Source: Lederbergia wuyishanensis (GTDB taxonomy: Bacteria > Bacillota > Bacilli > Bacillales > Bacillaceae_C). Taken from it: 64,000 nt of DNA. The position numbers were made by a program, and so were the translations under genes. This document shows, piece by piece, positions 56,162-64,000 of this stretch (positions within the stretch are counted from its first letter, which is position 1; each line of letters starts with the position of its first letter). The notes beneath the pieces are model-generated. The model saw only the letters and a program-made list of their open reading frames with translations, searched no databases and was not told the origin of the DNA. Location of the stretch: positions 1 to 64,000 of the forward strand of contig NZ_JALIRM010000006.1 of assembly GCF_022900255.1 (NCBI RefSeq). The letters run 5' to 3'.

Positions 56162-56384
56162 TCTCTCTTAAGAGTTCCTATAAAAACAAGTTATACACAT
56201 AATTAACATGAGTTATCCACTAGATAACCCAGTTTATCCACATTATGTGTGTAACTTGTTCATTATTTTACTGATACTCATATAAAAAGTTCAATAATAT
56301 CAACAAACAGGAATGAGGATAAAAAATGAAAACTGAAAGATGGTCTGTGGATAAGAATGTGGACAGTAAAATAAGTTATCCACA
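56014..56384. promoter_or_regulatory. DnaA-box cluster between and within spoIIR and ywlC
   Basis: Perfect nine-base boxes occur at 56035-56043 and 56047-56055 (TGTGGATAA, minus orientation), 56234-56242 (TTATCCACA), 56346-56354 (TGTGGATAA) and 56376-56384 (TTATCCACA). One-mismatch boxes are at 56014, 56191 (TTATACACA), 56213 (TTATCCACT) and 56247. The region upstream of ywlC is a known DnaA binding cluster in B. subtilis. Confidence 0.85.
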
Positions 56385-57375
56385 GATTAATGAAGCGGCT
56401 TCCATGTTGATAAACAATGAAGTTGTGGCTTTCCCGACAGAAACAGTCTATGGGCTTGGAGCAAACGCCAAATCTGATGACGCAGTAGCTAAAATCTTTG
56501 CTGCGAAGGGAAGACCAGCGGATAACCCATTAATAGTCCACATATCATCCACAAATGAGCTTCAAGCCCTCGTTGCTGAGATTCCTGAAAAGTCTATGAA
56601 ACTGATGAATGCGTTTTGGCCAGGTCCATTAACGTTAATTTTTCAAAAGAAACAAGGAGCTGTTTCGGAGTATGTTACGGCCGGGCTTGATACAGTCGCT
56701 ATACGCATGCCAGATCATCCTGTTGCACTTGCGCTTATTTCTGCATCTGGGCTTCCGATAGCTGCTCCAAGTGCAAATCAATCAGGAAAACCAAGTCCAA
56801 CTACAGCTGACCATGTAGCAAAAGATTTGGGAGGAAAAATAGCGGGTATCGTTGATGGTGGCGCAACAGGTGTAGGTGTTGAGTCAACAGTCATTGATTG
56901 TACTGGAACTACTCCTGTTATTTTGAGACCTGGCGGTGTTTCAAAGGAAGAAATTGAATCTATCATAAATCACGTTGAAATAGACTCTAGTTTAAAAAAC
57001 AAGGAAGAAAAACCGAAATCTCCTGGAATGAAGTATAAACATTATGCACCTGTAGCACCATTGTTTCTAGTAGACGGTGAACCAAGTTGGATACAAACAT
57101 TGATAAATGAAAAACGAAATCAAGGTTTAAAGGTTGGGGTGTTGGCATCGACTGAGAATGCTACTTCTTACGATGCTGATATCATTCGTCAATGCGGAAG
57201 CAGGAACAACTTAACTGAAGTTGCTCACTCACTATATGATTCTTTACGTTCTTTTGATGAAGCCCAACTTGATATCATTTTTTCAGAGGTATACCCAGAA
57301 ACAGGAGTCGGTGCAGCAATCATGAATCGGCTAGAAAAAGCGGCAGGTCATAATTGGATTCATCAAAAAAAATAA
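56326..57375 (+). CDS. ywlC: L-threonylcarbamoyladenylate synthase (Sua5/YwlC)
   Basis: This enzyme makes threonylcarbamoyl-AMP for the t6A modification of tRNAs reading ANN codons. The 349-residue protein has a YrdC domain (about 20-205; AFPTETVYGLGANAKSDDAV near 37 and RPADNPLIVHI) and a C-terminal Sua5 domain (SPGMKYKHYAPVAPLFLVDG near 225). ATG 56326 follows ATGAGGATAA. Two perfect DnaA boxes lie in its first 60 bases, so part of the N-terminal sequence is shaped by them. Confidence 0.95.
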   Translation: MKTERWSVDKNVDSKISYPQINEAASMLINNEVVAFPTETVYGLGANAKSDDAVAKIFAAKGRPADNPLIVHISSTNELQALVAEIPEKSMKLMNAFWPGPLTLIFQKKQGAVSEYVTAGLDTVAIRMPDHPVALALISASGLPIAAPSANQSGKPSPTTADHVAKDLGGKIAGIVDGGATGVGVESTVIDCTGTTPVILRPGGVSKEEIESIINHVEIDSSLKNKEEKPKSPGMKYKHYAPVAPLFLVDGEPSWIQTLINEKRNQGLKVGVLASTENATSYDADIIRQCGSRNNLTEVAHSLYDSLRSFDEAQLDIIFSEVYPETGVGAAIMNRLEKAAGHNWIHQKK

Positions 57376-57445
57376 GTCTAATCCCTTTTTTAGTTGCATA
57401 TGTTCCCTATAGGGCACGTCCAATGTGGAAAGGGGAAGATAGATA

Positions 57446-57994
57446 TTGCTCCCAGAAATCATTACATTATTAATTATGGCTATTGCAGTCGGGATGGACG
57501 CTTTTTCTGTCTCCCTCGGCATGGGAATATATAAGCTTCGATTAAAACAAATTTTTATTATTGGAATAACTGTCGGAATTTTTCATGTAATTATGCCGTT
57601 AATTGGTGTTTTGGCAGGTCATTTATTATCAGAGACATTTGGGAAAATAACCGGATATGTCGGTGGAATTCTTCTTATCATTCTAGGATTGCAAATGATT
57701 GTATTTAGTCTTAAGAACAGTCAGCAGTCCCTTATTTTGCCCGTAGGCTGGGGAATCCTTATTTTTGCACTCCTATTAAGTGTAGATAGTTTTTCGGCGG
57801 GACTTAGTTTAGGGATGTTTGGAGTTAGGGCAGCTATTGCCGCTTTATGCTTTGGTATTGTTGCAGTTTTTTTAACATGGAGTGGATTATTAATTGGTCG
57901 GAAAGTTCAAAATCTACTCGGCGTTTATGGTGAGTTACTAGGTGGAATCATCCTTATCGCTTTTGGTCTGAAACTTCTTTATCAATTTATGTAA
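57446..57994 (+). CDS. mntP: Manganese efflux pump MntP (YwlD)
   Basis: This 182-residue membrane protein of the MntP/DUF204 family has six membrane helices built as two related halves, each with an acidic motif: AVGMDAFSVSLGMG near 14 and LLSVDSFSAGLSLGMFG near 113. It exports Mn(II). TTG 57446 is the start, six bases from AAAGGGGAAG. Follows ywlC, as in B. subtilis. Confidence 0.93.
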   Translation: MLPEIITLLIMAIAVGMDAFSVSLGMGIYKLRLKQIFIIGITVGIFHVIMPLIGVLAGHLLSETFGKITGYVGGILLIILGLQMIVFSLKNSQQSLILPVGWGILIFALLLSVDSFSAGLSLGMFGVRAAIAALCFGIVAVFLTWSGLLIGRKVQNLLGVYGELLGGIILIAFGLKLLYQFM

Positions 57995-58043
57995 TGGACA
58001 AACTCCTAAGTGAAAACATTTTTGTTCTTTTAAAATCTTCAAG

Positions 58044-58082
58044 AAAGGCGGCTTTTCTTATATAGAGGGCTGTCTTTTTTTG
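58044..58082 (+). terminator. Terminator after mntP
   Basis: AAAGGCGGCTTTTC is partly complementary, with several G-T pairs, to GAGGGCTGTCTTT, followed by more T. The other bases up to ywlE show no gene. Confidence 0.6.
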
Positions 58083-58307
58083 TTGGATTATGCCATAATT
58101 TTCTTTATATTCTAGTCGTCCTTTAGACCTAAATGTTGATTGTGAGCTCAAGAGTCACTTAAGCGTTTGATTATTCTAGGATTTTATTAAAACCCTTAAC
58201 CGCAGAAGTTTAGCTCTCCTACACCTATCAACATAATAGCAATATTAATAAGTAATTGATTATGAAAGCGAACGATTATTTTTATCAACGCAAAAGGTGG
58301 TAGTAAC

Positions 58308-58739
58308 GTGAACGTTCTATTTGTTTGTACAGGAAATACTTGTAGAAGCCCGATGGCAGAAGCGATATTTAATGTGGTCTGGAACGGTAAGGGAGAAGCG
58401 AAGTCCGTTGGTATGTTTGCTGCGGAAGGAGAAAATGCTGCAACAAATGCGATTGATGTGTTAAAAGAACATGGGATTGAAATTAATCACCGATCTAAGC
58501 AAATGACGAAAGAAGATTTAGATTGGGCTTATCTTGTTCTCACAATGACTACATCACATAAAAATATGTTACTTAACATTTATCCCGGAGCTGCCGATAA
58601 AATATATACATTGAAAGAATATGTAAATGGTCTTGGGAATGATTCTGATGTTCTCGATCCGTACGGAGGGGATATTAATGTCTACCGCTCAACATTTACA
58701 GAATTGAAGGAATTAATTAATCGAATTTATGAAAAATAG
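58308..58739 (+). CDS. ywlE: Protein-arginine phosphatase YwlE
   Basis: YwlE removes phosphate from arginines placed by the McsB kinase, counteracting ClpCP degradation tagging. The 143-residue low-molecular-weight phosphatase has the P-loop VCTGNTCRSP at 6-15, with nucleophile C7 and T11, the threonine that confers phosphoarginine preference, and the general-acid Asp in VLDPYGG near 118. GTG 58308 follows AGGTGG. Confidence 0.95.
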   Translation: MNVLFVCTGNTCRSPMAEAIFNVVWNGKGEAKSVGMFAAEGENAATNAIDVLKEHGIEINHRSKQMTKEDLDWAYLVLTMTTSHKNMLLNIYPGAADKIYTLKEYVNGLGNDSDVLDPYGGDINVYRSTFTELKELINRIYEK

Positions 58740-58751
58740 GAGAATGGTGTC

Positions 58752-60038
58752 GTGAAAAAACGCAAATACAAATTTGGCCTGCAGAAAAAGTTAGTAGTTT
58801 TTATTACTTCAGTGTCTATTATCACCTATTCAACAAGTGCTTTTTTTCTTTATTTTATTTATCCGTTTGTAGATGAATATATGAGTGAAATGACATTTAC
58901 ACTTGGTACTTTATTACTCGGAATCATTTGGTCAGGAATATTGACCTATTTTGCTGCATTTTTTATTACAAGACCACTTCAAAGACTCGAACAGGCAGCT
59001 GTTAAAGTTGGAGAAGGGGATATAAGTACTGATGTGAAAATTTATGGAAAAGACGATGAAATCAATTCACTCGGTAAAGCATTTAATGGGATGCTTCATA
59101 ACTTTAGAGAGATGGTTTATCAAATTGAAGAGACTTTTGATAAAACAAATGAAAATGTAATTGCTATTTCACAAAAATCAGTGAAGGCAGCTGAAGAAGC
59201 AGAAAGTGCAGCTCATACGATATCAGAAATATCCGCTGGAGCCGAAAGTTCAGCGGCGGCCATTCAAGCAACAGCAGAATCTGTGGAAGATATAACACAA
59301 ATTGCCCATAAAGTTCAAACGATGGCGCGCGAATCAGAAAATATTTCGAAAACAATGCTGGAAGAATTGCAAATAAGCCAACAAGTCGTTCAATCTCTTG
59401 TTAATGGAATTGAGAATTTAGCGATTGGCAATAATAAATCATTGGAAGCTGTTCATAGGCTTGAAGATAATGCAACTAAGGTTGAGCAAATTATTCAACT
59501 TGTCGGTGATATTGCAAATCAAACGAACTTACTAGCTTTGAATGCATCAATCGAAGCTGCACGTGCAGGGGAACATGGAAAAGGTTTTGCTGTTGTTGCT
59601 GAAGAAGTAAGGAAGCTTGCTGATGAAAGTGCAAAAGCTGTTCAAGGAATATCAGAGCTAATTCAAAACATCCAAACAGAAGTTTCAAGTGTCGTAAAGC
59701 AAATTACTGCGCAAGTTACCTCTGTAAATGAAGAAGTGAAAAAGGGAACGCAGACCAATTCAGCAATTACGGCAATGACAAAAGCGATACATGAATCTGC
59801 ATCCAGTGTTACAAATATATCCGATCTTGTAGATAAACAAATGGAAAGCGTCAGCGTTACATCTGCGCAAGCTCAAGAAGTGGCGGCAATTGCTGAAGAG
59901 ACATCTGCCGGTGCGGAAGAAGTAGCAAAACAATCGAAAAAACAAGCAGAAGACATGGAAGAAATAGACCAACTTGCAGACCAACTTCGCGATCAAGCTA
60001 GCAAATTAAAAGACACTATCTCCCGTTTTACATTATAA
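58752..60038 (+). CDS. Chemoreceptor without an extracellular sensor domain
   Basis: This 428-residue methyl-accepting protein has two closely spaced membrane helices (about 13-36 and 45-68) joined by only about ten residues, a HAMP domain (70-122) and a long signalling coiled coil with the tip [23 protein letters not shown] near 258-280 and [12 protein letters not shown]. Lacking a periplasmic ligand domain, it must sense in the membrane or cytoplasm, or through a partner. GTG 58752 follows ATAGGAG, 12 bases after ywlE, so it is probably co-transcribed. It is not present at this site in B. subtilis. Confidence 0.88.
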   Translation: MKKRKYKFGLQKKLVVFITSVSIITYSTSAFFLYFIYPFVDEYMSEMTFTLGTLLLGIIWSGILTYFAAFFITRPLQRLEQAAVKVGEGDISTDVKIYGKDDEINSLGKAFNGMLHNFREMVYQIEETFDKTNENVIAISQKSVKAAEEAESAAHTISEISAGAESSAAAIQATAESVEDITQIAHKVQTMARESENISKTMLEELQISQQVVQSLVNGIENLAIGNNKSLEAVHRLEDNATKVEQIIQLVGDIANQTNLLALNASIEAARAGEHGKGFAVVAEEVRKLADESAKAVQGISELIQNIQTEVSSVVKQITAQVTSVNEEVKKGTQTNSAITAMTKAIHESASSVTNISDLVDKQMESVSVTSAQAQEVAAIAEETSAGAEEVAKQSKKQAEDMEEIDQLADQLRDQASKLKDTISRFTL

Positions 60039-60040
60039 TG

Positions 60041-60086
60041 GGGACAGGTCTAAAAGGGACAGGTTCAATGGGGACTGTCCCCGATT
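60041..60086 (+). repeat. GGGGACAGGT-type repeat ahead of rpiB
   Basis: TGGGGACAGGTCTAAAAGG, GGGACAGGTTCAA and TGGGGACTGTCCCCG follow each other, and the last is self-complementary. The repeat ends seven bases before the rpiB ribosome-site region. Confidence 0.75.
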
Positions 60087-60108
60087 GTTTAATAGGGAGG
60101 TTTAATTG

Positions 60109-60552
60109 ATGAAGGTAGCATTAGCTTCGGATCATGGGGGCATTCATATCCGTGAAGAGATTAGGAATTTGTTAGAAGAGTTAAACATAGAGTATGAAGA
60201 TTTTGGCTGTGATTGCGCGGATTCCGTGGATTATCCGGATTATGCAGTCCCTGTTGCAGAAAAAGTGGCAAATGGTGAATTTGATCGTGGAATTTTGATC
60301 TGTGGAACAGGGATTGGAATGAGTATTTCAGCGAATAAAGTAAAAGGAATACGCTGTGCACTCGTCCACGATGTTTTTAGTGCACGAATGACACGCCTTC
60401 ATAATAATAGCAATGTATTGGCAATGGGTGAGCGTGTTATCGGTGCAGGGCTTGCTCGTGAAATTACCCAAACATGGCTACAAACCGATTTTGAGGGTGG
60501 ACGTCATCAAACACGAATCGGTAAAATTGCTGAATACGAGGAAAATATATAA
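60109..60552 (+). CDS. rpiB: Ribose 5-phosphate isomerase B
   Basis: RpiB interconverts ribose 5-phosphate and ribulose 5-phosphate. The 147-residue protein has the N-terminal KVALASDHGGIHIRE, the catalytic Cys in GILICGTGIGMSISANK near 66, and CALVHDVFSARMTRLHNNSNVLAMG with phosphate-binding residues. ATG 60109 is eight bases from TAGGGAGG. Confidence 0.95.
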   Translation: MKVALASDHGGIHIREEIRNLLEELNIEYEDFGCDCADSVDYPDYAVPVAEKVANGEFDRGILICGTGIGMSISANKVKGIRCALVHDVFSARMTRLHNNSNVLAMGERVIGAGLAREITQTWLQTDFEGGRHQTRIGKIAEYEENI

Positions 60553-60695
60553 AATGTAATAGAAAAGTGCTAGTCGCTTACCTATCAGTGAAAAGCAAAT
60601 TCAAAGAATATGTTTTTTGAGCAAATCGCGACTGGACTAGATATATAAACACTAGAAAGCATGCCTTTAACTTTATATGCTGTCTAATCATGTTA

Positions 60696-60733
60696 AAAAA
60701 TCCGGAACGTGTGAAACGCGCTCCGGATTTTCT
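60696..60733 (+). terminator. Hairpin between rpiB and ywlG
   Basis: AAAATCCGGA (60697-60706) pairs with TCCGGATTTT (60722-60731), with an inner CGTG/CGCG stem. It is a good intrinsic terminator for rpiB, just ahead of the ywlG ribosome site. Confidence 0.75.
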
Positions 60734-60758
60734 CAAATTATTGAAGGGGATGAAAGCT

Positions 60759-61325
60759 TTGTCTTTGGAACAGTGGCGTAAGGAATTAAAAACCATTATT
60801 CATGAAAGCAGCGATTCATTACAGCTTCAAGCCGGCAAAATATTGGTGATCGGTTGTTCGACATCAGAAGTGGCAGGGAAACATATTGGGACGTCCGGAA
60901 CGATGGAAGTGGCAGAAGTAATTTTTACTGAGTTGAAAAACTATGCCGATGAGCGAGACTTCTATCTCGCATTTCAATGTTGTGAACATTTGAATCGTGC
61001 AATAGTCGTAGAAAAACGAATAGCCCTTGAAAAAGGACTAGAGGAAGTTTCGGTTATTCCTGCTCCAAATGCTGGTGGTTCAATGGCTTCATATGCTTAC
61101 CGACAATTTGAGGAACCAGTTGTAGTAGAATTCATTAAAGCGGATGCCGGAATTGACATTGGAGATACTTTTATCGGCATGCATTTAAAACATGTGGCAG
61201 TCCCGATTCGAATTAATCAGAGGAAATTGGGGGACGCACACGTTACGCTTGCTACGACTCGCCCTAAATTAATTGGAGGGGCCAGATCTATTTATGAAGT
61301 TGGAAAACTGAACATTCAATGCTAA
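60759..61325 (+). CDS. ywlG: YwlG / TIGR01440 (UPF0340) family protein
   Basis: This protein of about 188 residues is recognised from LVIGCSTSEVAGKHIGTSGTMEVAE near 28, FQCCEHLNRA and the C-terminal DIGDTFIGMHLKHVAVPIR and RPKLIGGARSIYE. Function is not established. TTG 60759 is nine bases from AAGGGG and fits the family N-terminus; the ATG at 60750 abuts that site, and the frame opening at 60690 lies inside the terminator hairpin. Confidence 0.87.
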   Translation: MSLEQWRKELKTIIHESSDSLQLQAGKILVIGCSTSEVAGKHIGTSGTMEVAEVIFTELKNYADERDFYLAFQCCEHLNRAIVVEKRIALEKGLEEVSVIPAPNAGGSMASYAYRQFEEPVVVEFIKADAGIDIGDTFIGMHLKHVAVPIRINQRKLGDAHVTLATTRPKLIGGARSIYEVGKLNIQC

Positions 61326-61454
61326 TATGTAGTTTAATGTTCAGATTTTGCTAATAGAAATTGAAAAATCGTTTGGCATGAACATTTTTCCATGGTAAAA
61401 TGGAAAAGAATTTTAAAACGGTATATTTTTTTACGAATGATAAGGGGGAGCGAA

Positions 61455-62690
61455 ATGAGCACAATTGCTAAACAAGATCCACAAGTATATGAAGCCATTC
61501 AAAATGAATTAAAACGCCAACGCACAAAAATTGAATTGATTGCGTCTGAGAACTTTGTAAGCCAAGCAGTAATGGAAGCTCAAGGTTCAGTTTTAACGAA
61601 TAAATATGCTGAAGGTTATCCAGGTCGTCGTTATTATGGTGGCTGCGAATATGTCGATGTTGCTGAGGATCTTGCGCGTAATCGAGCGAAAGAAATTTTC
61701 GGAGCAGAGCATGCCAACGTACAGCCTCATTCCGGAGCTCAAGCTAATATGGCAGTTTACTTCACAGTTCTCGAGCAAGGCGATACTGTACTTGGAATGA
61801 ATTTATCTCATGGTGGTCACTTAACACATGGAAGCCCTGTAAACTTTAGTGGAGTTCAATACAATTTCGTAGAATATGGGGTAGATGAAAAAGATCATCG
61901 CATTAATTACGAGGATGTACGTCAAAAAGCGCTTGAACATAAACCAAAGCTGATCGTAGCTGGTGCTAGTGCATATCCGCGAGTAATTGACTTTAAAAAG
62001 TTCCGCGAAATCGCTGATGAAGTTGGAGCTTATTTAATGGTTGATATGGCTCATATCGCTGGCCTTGTAGCAGTAGGTCTTCATCCAAATCCAGTTCCAT
62101 ATGCTCATTTTGTTACGACAACTACTCATAAAACATTGCGCGGTCCTCGTGGAGGAATGGTGCTATGTACAGAGGAATTTGCAAAGAAAATCGATAAAGC
62201 CGTTTTCCCTGGTCTCCAAGGTGGTCCACTGATGCACGTAATCGCTGCAAAAGCAGTTTCATTCGGTGAAGCTCTAACGGAAGATTACAAAACATATATC
62301 CAAAACGTTATCGATAATGCAAAACGTCTTGGTGAGTCTTTGAAAAAAGAAGGACTTAATCTTGTTTCAGGTGGAACAGATAATCATTTATTGCTTCTTG
62401 ACCTACGTTCTATTAGACTAACGGGAAAAGTGGCAGAAAAAGTTTTAGATGATGTAGGTATTACTGTTAATAAAAATACAATTCCGTACGATCCTGAAGG
62501 TCCATTCACTACAAGTGGAATTCGCATCGGTACACCGGCAGTAACTTCAAGAGGGTTTGGCTTAGAAGAAATGGATGAAATTGCGTCCTTAATCGCATTC
62601 GTATTAAATAACCACGATAACGAAGCTAAGCTTGATGAAGCGCGTAATCGTGTTGAAGCGTTGACTGCAAAATTCCCTTTATATGAATAA
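61455..62690 (+). CDS. glyA: Serine hydroxymethyltransferase
   Basis: GlyA converts serine and tetrahydrofolate to glycine and methylene-tetrahydrofolate using PLP. The 411-residue protein has [20 protein letters not shown] near 50, [12 protein letters not shown] near 93 and the PLP lysine in [14 protein letters not shown] near 227. ATG 61455 follows AAGGGGGAG; the frame is open back to 61392, without family support. Confidence 0.97.
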   Translation: MSTIAKQDPQVYEAIQNELKRQRTKIELIASENFVSQAVMEAQGSVLTNKYAEGYPGRRYYGGCEYVDVAEDLARNRAKEIFGAEHANVQPHSGAQANMAVYFTVLEQGDTVLGMNLSHGGHLTHGSPVNFSGVQYNFVEYGVDEKDHRINYEDVRQKALEHKPKLIVAGASAYPRVIDFKKFREIADEVGAYLMVDMAHIAGLVAVGLHPNPVPYAHFVTTTTHKTLRGPRGGMVLCTEEFAKKIDKAVFPGLQGGPLMHVIAAKAVSFGEALTEDYKTYIQNVIDNAKRLGESLKKEGLNLVSGGTDNHLLLLDLRSIRLTGKVAEKVLDDVGITVNKNTIPYDPEGPFTTSGIRIGTPAVTSRGFGLEEMDEIASLIAFVLNNHDNEAKLDEARNRVEALTAKFPLYE

Positions 62691-62701
62691 AAAAAGATAA
62701 C

Positions 62702-62734
62702 AGCTGCTTCATTTTGAGGCAGCTTTTTTTTTAT
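62702..62734 (+). terminator. Terminator of glyA
   Basis: AGCTGCTTC (62702-62710) pairs with GAGGCAGCT (62716-62724), followed by nine T. Confidence 0.9.
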
Positions 62735-62749
62735 TGATAATATTTATTT

Positions 62750-62930
62750 TAAAAAGTTAACTTTTGCTCCAGTGGCTGGCTTTAAGTGGGATGCACTCGA
62801 CGCCTTGGAGCTTTTAGCAACTGTCACTGCTTATTCGCCAGTGACTTTCTTTATGCTTAGTCTCACTTGCTCCGAATTCAACAAAAGTTTTGCGACCTTA
62901 CGTATCAAGTAACACTGAACTTTTTCAAAG
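62750..62930. other. Structured-looking non-coding region between glyA and upp
   Basis: AAAAGTTAACTTTTG near 62752 and CAACAAAAGTTTTG near 62880 flank a GC-richer block. Inside it GTCACTG and CAGTGAC (about 62823-62845) form a perfect seven-pair hairpin, and AGTGGGATGCACT forms another small one. There is no convincing open frame. It may be a small RNA or a repeat relic; nothing else is recognised up to upp. Confidence 0.4.
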
Positions 62931-63144
62931 TCAAGAATTTTAATTGTGAAAATACTAGAATGATGATCTAACATATTTGCAAAATAAAGATGCAATTAAG
63001 GAAAAGAGGCAAGAATTTGTCATTTCCTCATTTCTCTTGCTCAAGCAAATTCAATTCTGTAAAATAATGAAGGACATGTAAAAGAAAGATAAACAAAAAT
63101 CCGATGATTTCAGACATGGAATCTCACAAAAAAGGAGCAAAATG

Positions 63145-63774
63145 ATGGCCAAAGTATATGTATTCGATCATCCCCTCATTCAACACAAAATTACATATAT
63201 CCGCGACAAAAATACAGGTACAAAGGAATTCCGTGAACTTGTAGATGAGGTCGCAACATTAATGATGTTTGAAATAACTAGAGACATGCAACTTCAAGAA
63301 GTAGAAGTCGAAACTCCAGTTGCTAGAGCGAAATCAAAAATTTTAGCTGGGAAAAAGCTTGGTATCGTTCCGATTCTACGTGCCGGCATTGGAATGGTAG
63401 ATGGGATTTTAAATCTTCTTCCAGCAGCAAAAGTGGGACACATCGGATTATACCGTGATCCTGAAACACTAAAGCCGGTTGAGTATTATGTAAAACTCCC
63501 TAGCGATGTTGAAGAACGCGATTTTATTTTAGTTGATCCAATGCTTGCAACTGGTGGTTCTGCGGCAGCAGCGATTGATTCACTAAAAAAACGTGGTGCT
63601 AAAAATATTAAATTCATGTGCCTTATTGCTGCACCTGAAGGAGTAGAAGTGTTGCAAAAAGCCCACCCAGATGTTGATATATATATTGCAGGACTTGACG
63701 AAAAATTAAATGATCATGGCTACATTGTTCCAGGACTTGGGGATGCAGGTGACCGTTTGTTCGGAACTAAATAA
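63145..63774 (+). CDS. upp: Uracil phosphoribosyltransferase
   Basis: Upp makes UMP from uracil and PRPP. The 209-residue protein has [13 protein letters not shown] near 78, the PRPP-binding loop [16 protein letters not shown] near 130 and the uracil-binding [13 protein letters not shown] near 192. ATG 63145 is seven bases from AAAGGAG; ATG 63142 is less likely. Confidence 0.97.
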   Translation: MAKVYVFDHPLIQHKITYIRDKNTGTKEFRELVDEVATLMMFEITRDMQLQEVEVETPVARAKSKILAGKKLGIVPILRAGIGMVDGILNLLPAAKVGHIGLYRDPETLKPVEYYVKLPSDVEERDFILVDPMLATGGSAAAAIDSLKKRGAKNIKFMCLIAAPEGVEVLQKAHPDVDIYIAGLDEKLNDHGYIVPGLGDAGDRLFGTK

Positions 63775-63814
63775 GAGGCGTGAAATGAGAGTAAAGCATA
63801 CGCAGTCTTATGTG

Positions 63815-63848
63815 AAAGAGACGGTACTTAAACTTCCGTCTTTTTCAT
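63815..63848 (+). terminator. Terminator of upp
   Basis: AAAGAGACGG (63815-63824) pairs with CCGTCTTTTT (63836-63845). The final 150 bases of the window contain no recognisable gene. Confidence 0.75.
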
Positions 63849-64000
63849 TCCTGATACATATGAAATTTCCTCATTATAAAAATTGCATTGCTTAGTCGAT
63901 TGTTGTGTGTGAATTAACGGAAATTTTAACTAAGCAATATATTAAATTAGTTGTCAAATTGAGTCGCAATTGGAAGAAATTTTTAAAGTGATTATTTTGT

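Noticed and set aside
56162-56325. Chromosomal replication origin
   Set aside because: There are DnaA boxes but no dnaA, dnaN or AT-rich unwinding element, and the locus matches a known non-origin DnaA cluster.

Overview
The window is a chromosomal segment from an AT-rich, endospore-forming Gram-positive bacterium of the family Bacillaceae. Spore and sporulation genes (gerQ, rsfA, spo0F, spoIIR), strong AGGAGG-type ribosome binding sites and frequent GTG/TTG starts support this. The gene order follows the ywd-ywf-ywh-ywi-ywj-ywl region of Bacillus subtilis from ywdK to upp, with blocks of accessory genes between the conserved ones. I recognise no tRNA, rRNA, prophage, intact insertion sequence or CRISPR array.

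Layout. 0.2-10 kb: ywdK-like gene, a TIM-barrel enzyme, gerQ, hemQ, pta, lipL, rsfA, ywfO, ywgA, a 4-oxalocrotonate tautomerase, a site-2 protease relative and ywhD. 10-13 kb: a vanR-vanS-vanY-like two-component/carboxypeptidase cassette. 13-21 kb: pbpG, speE-speB, a GGDEF diguanylate cyclase, ywiB-argS. 21-28 kb: cardiolipin synthase, a cobalamin riboswitch with btuF-btuC-btuD(CbiZ-like), a 52-bp tandem repeat array and a NERD-domain protein. 27.8-30.4 kb: a cyclic-di-GMP-I riboswitch ahead of a small gene and a chemoreceptor. 30.5-41.2 kb: an acyl-CoA degradation block (fadF, thiolase, hydroxyacyl-CoA dehydrogenase, two acyl-CoA dehydrogenases, a TetR regulator and a fused B12-dependent mutase, icmF). 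41.4-50.3 kb: rpoE, an orphan pyrG-type attenuator, a DUF1846 gene, ywjG, spo0F, fbaA, murA2, rho, rpmE. 50.7-63.8 kb: tdk, an ECF sigma/anti-sigma pair, prfA-prmC, spoIIR, a DnaA-box cluster, ywlC, mntP, ywlE, a chemoreceptor without an ectodomain, rpiB, ywlG, glyA, upp.

How parts fit together. The B12 riboswitch and BtuFCD with a salvage-like domain can supply cobalamin to IcmF 13 kb away, the only clear B12 enzyme here. A TetR-type palindrome lies between the -35 and -10 of the fadF promoter and a related one precedes the thiolase, so the TetR gene probably controls the block. A diguanylate cyclase and a c-di-GMP riboswitch controlling a chemoreceptor suggest second-messenger control of taxis.

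The most unusual signals are non-coding. (1) Intergenic mosaic elements share termini and fold into long hairpins whose stems show compensatory changes between copies; the inner core resembles a hammerhead stem II. (2) Nine or more mini-hairpins keep a GTCCT (or AGGAC) pentaloop while their stems covary. (3) A complete pyrG promoter and reiterative-transcription attenuator is present between rpoE and ywjG, but pyrG is absent. (4) A DnaA-box cluster extends into the coding ends of spoIIR and ywlC. (5) A 52-bp tandem array follows the B12 operon. (6) A GGGGACAGGT repeat family has been translated into the SpeE C-terminus.
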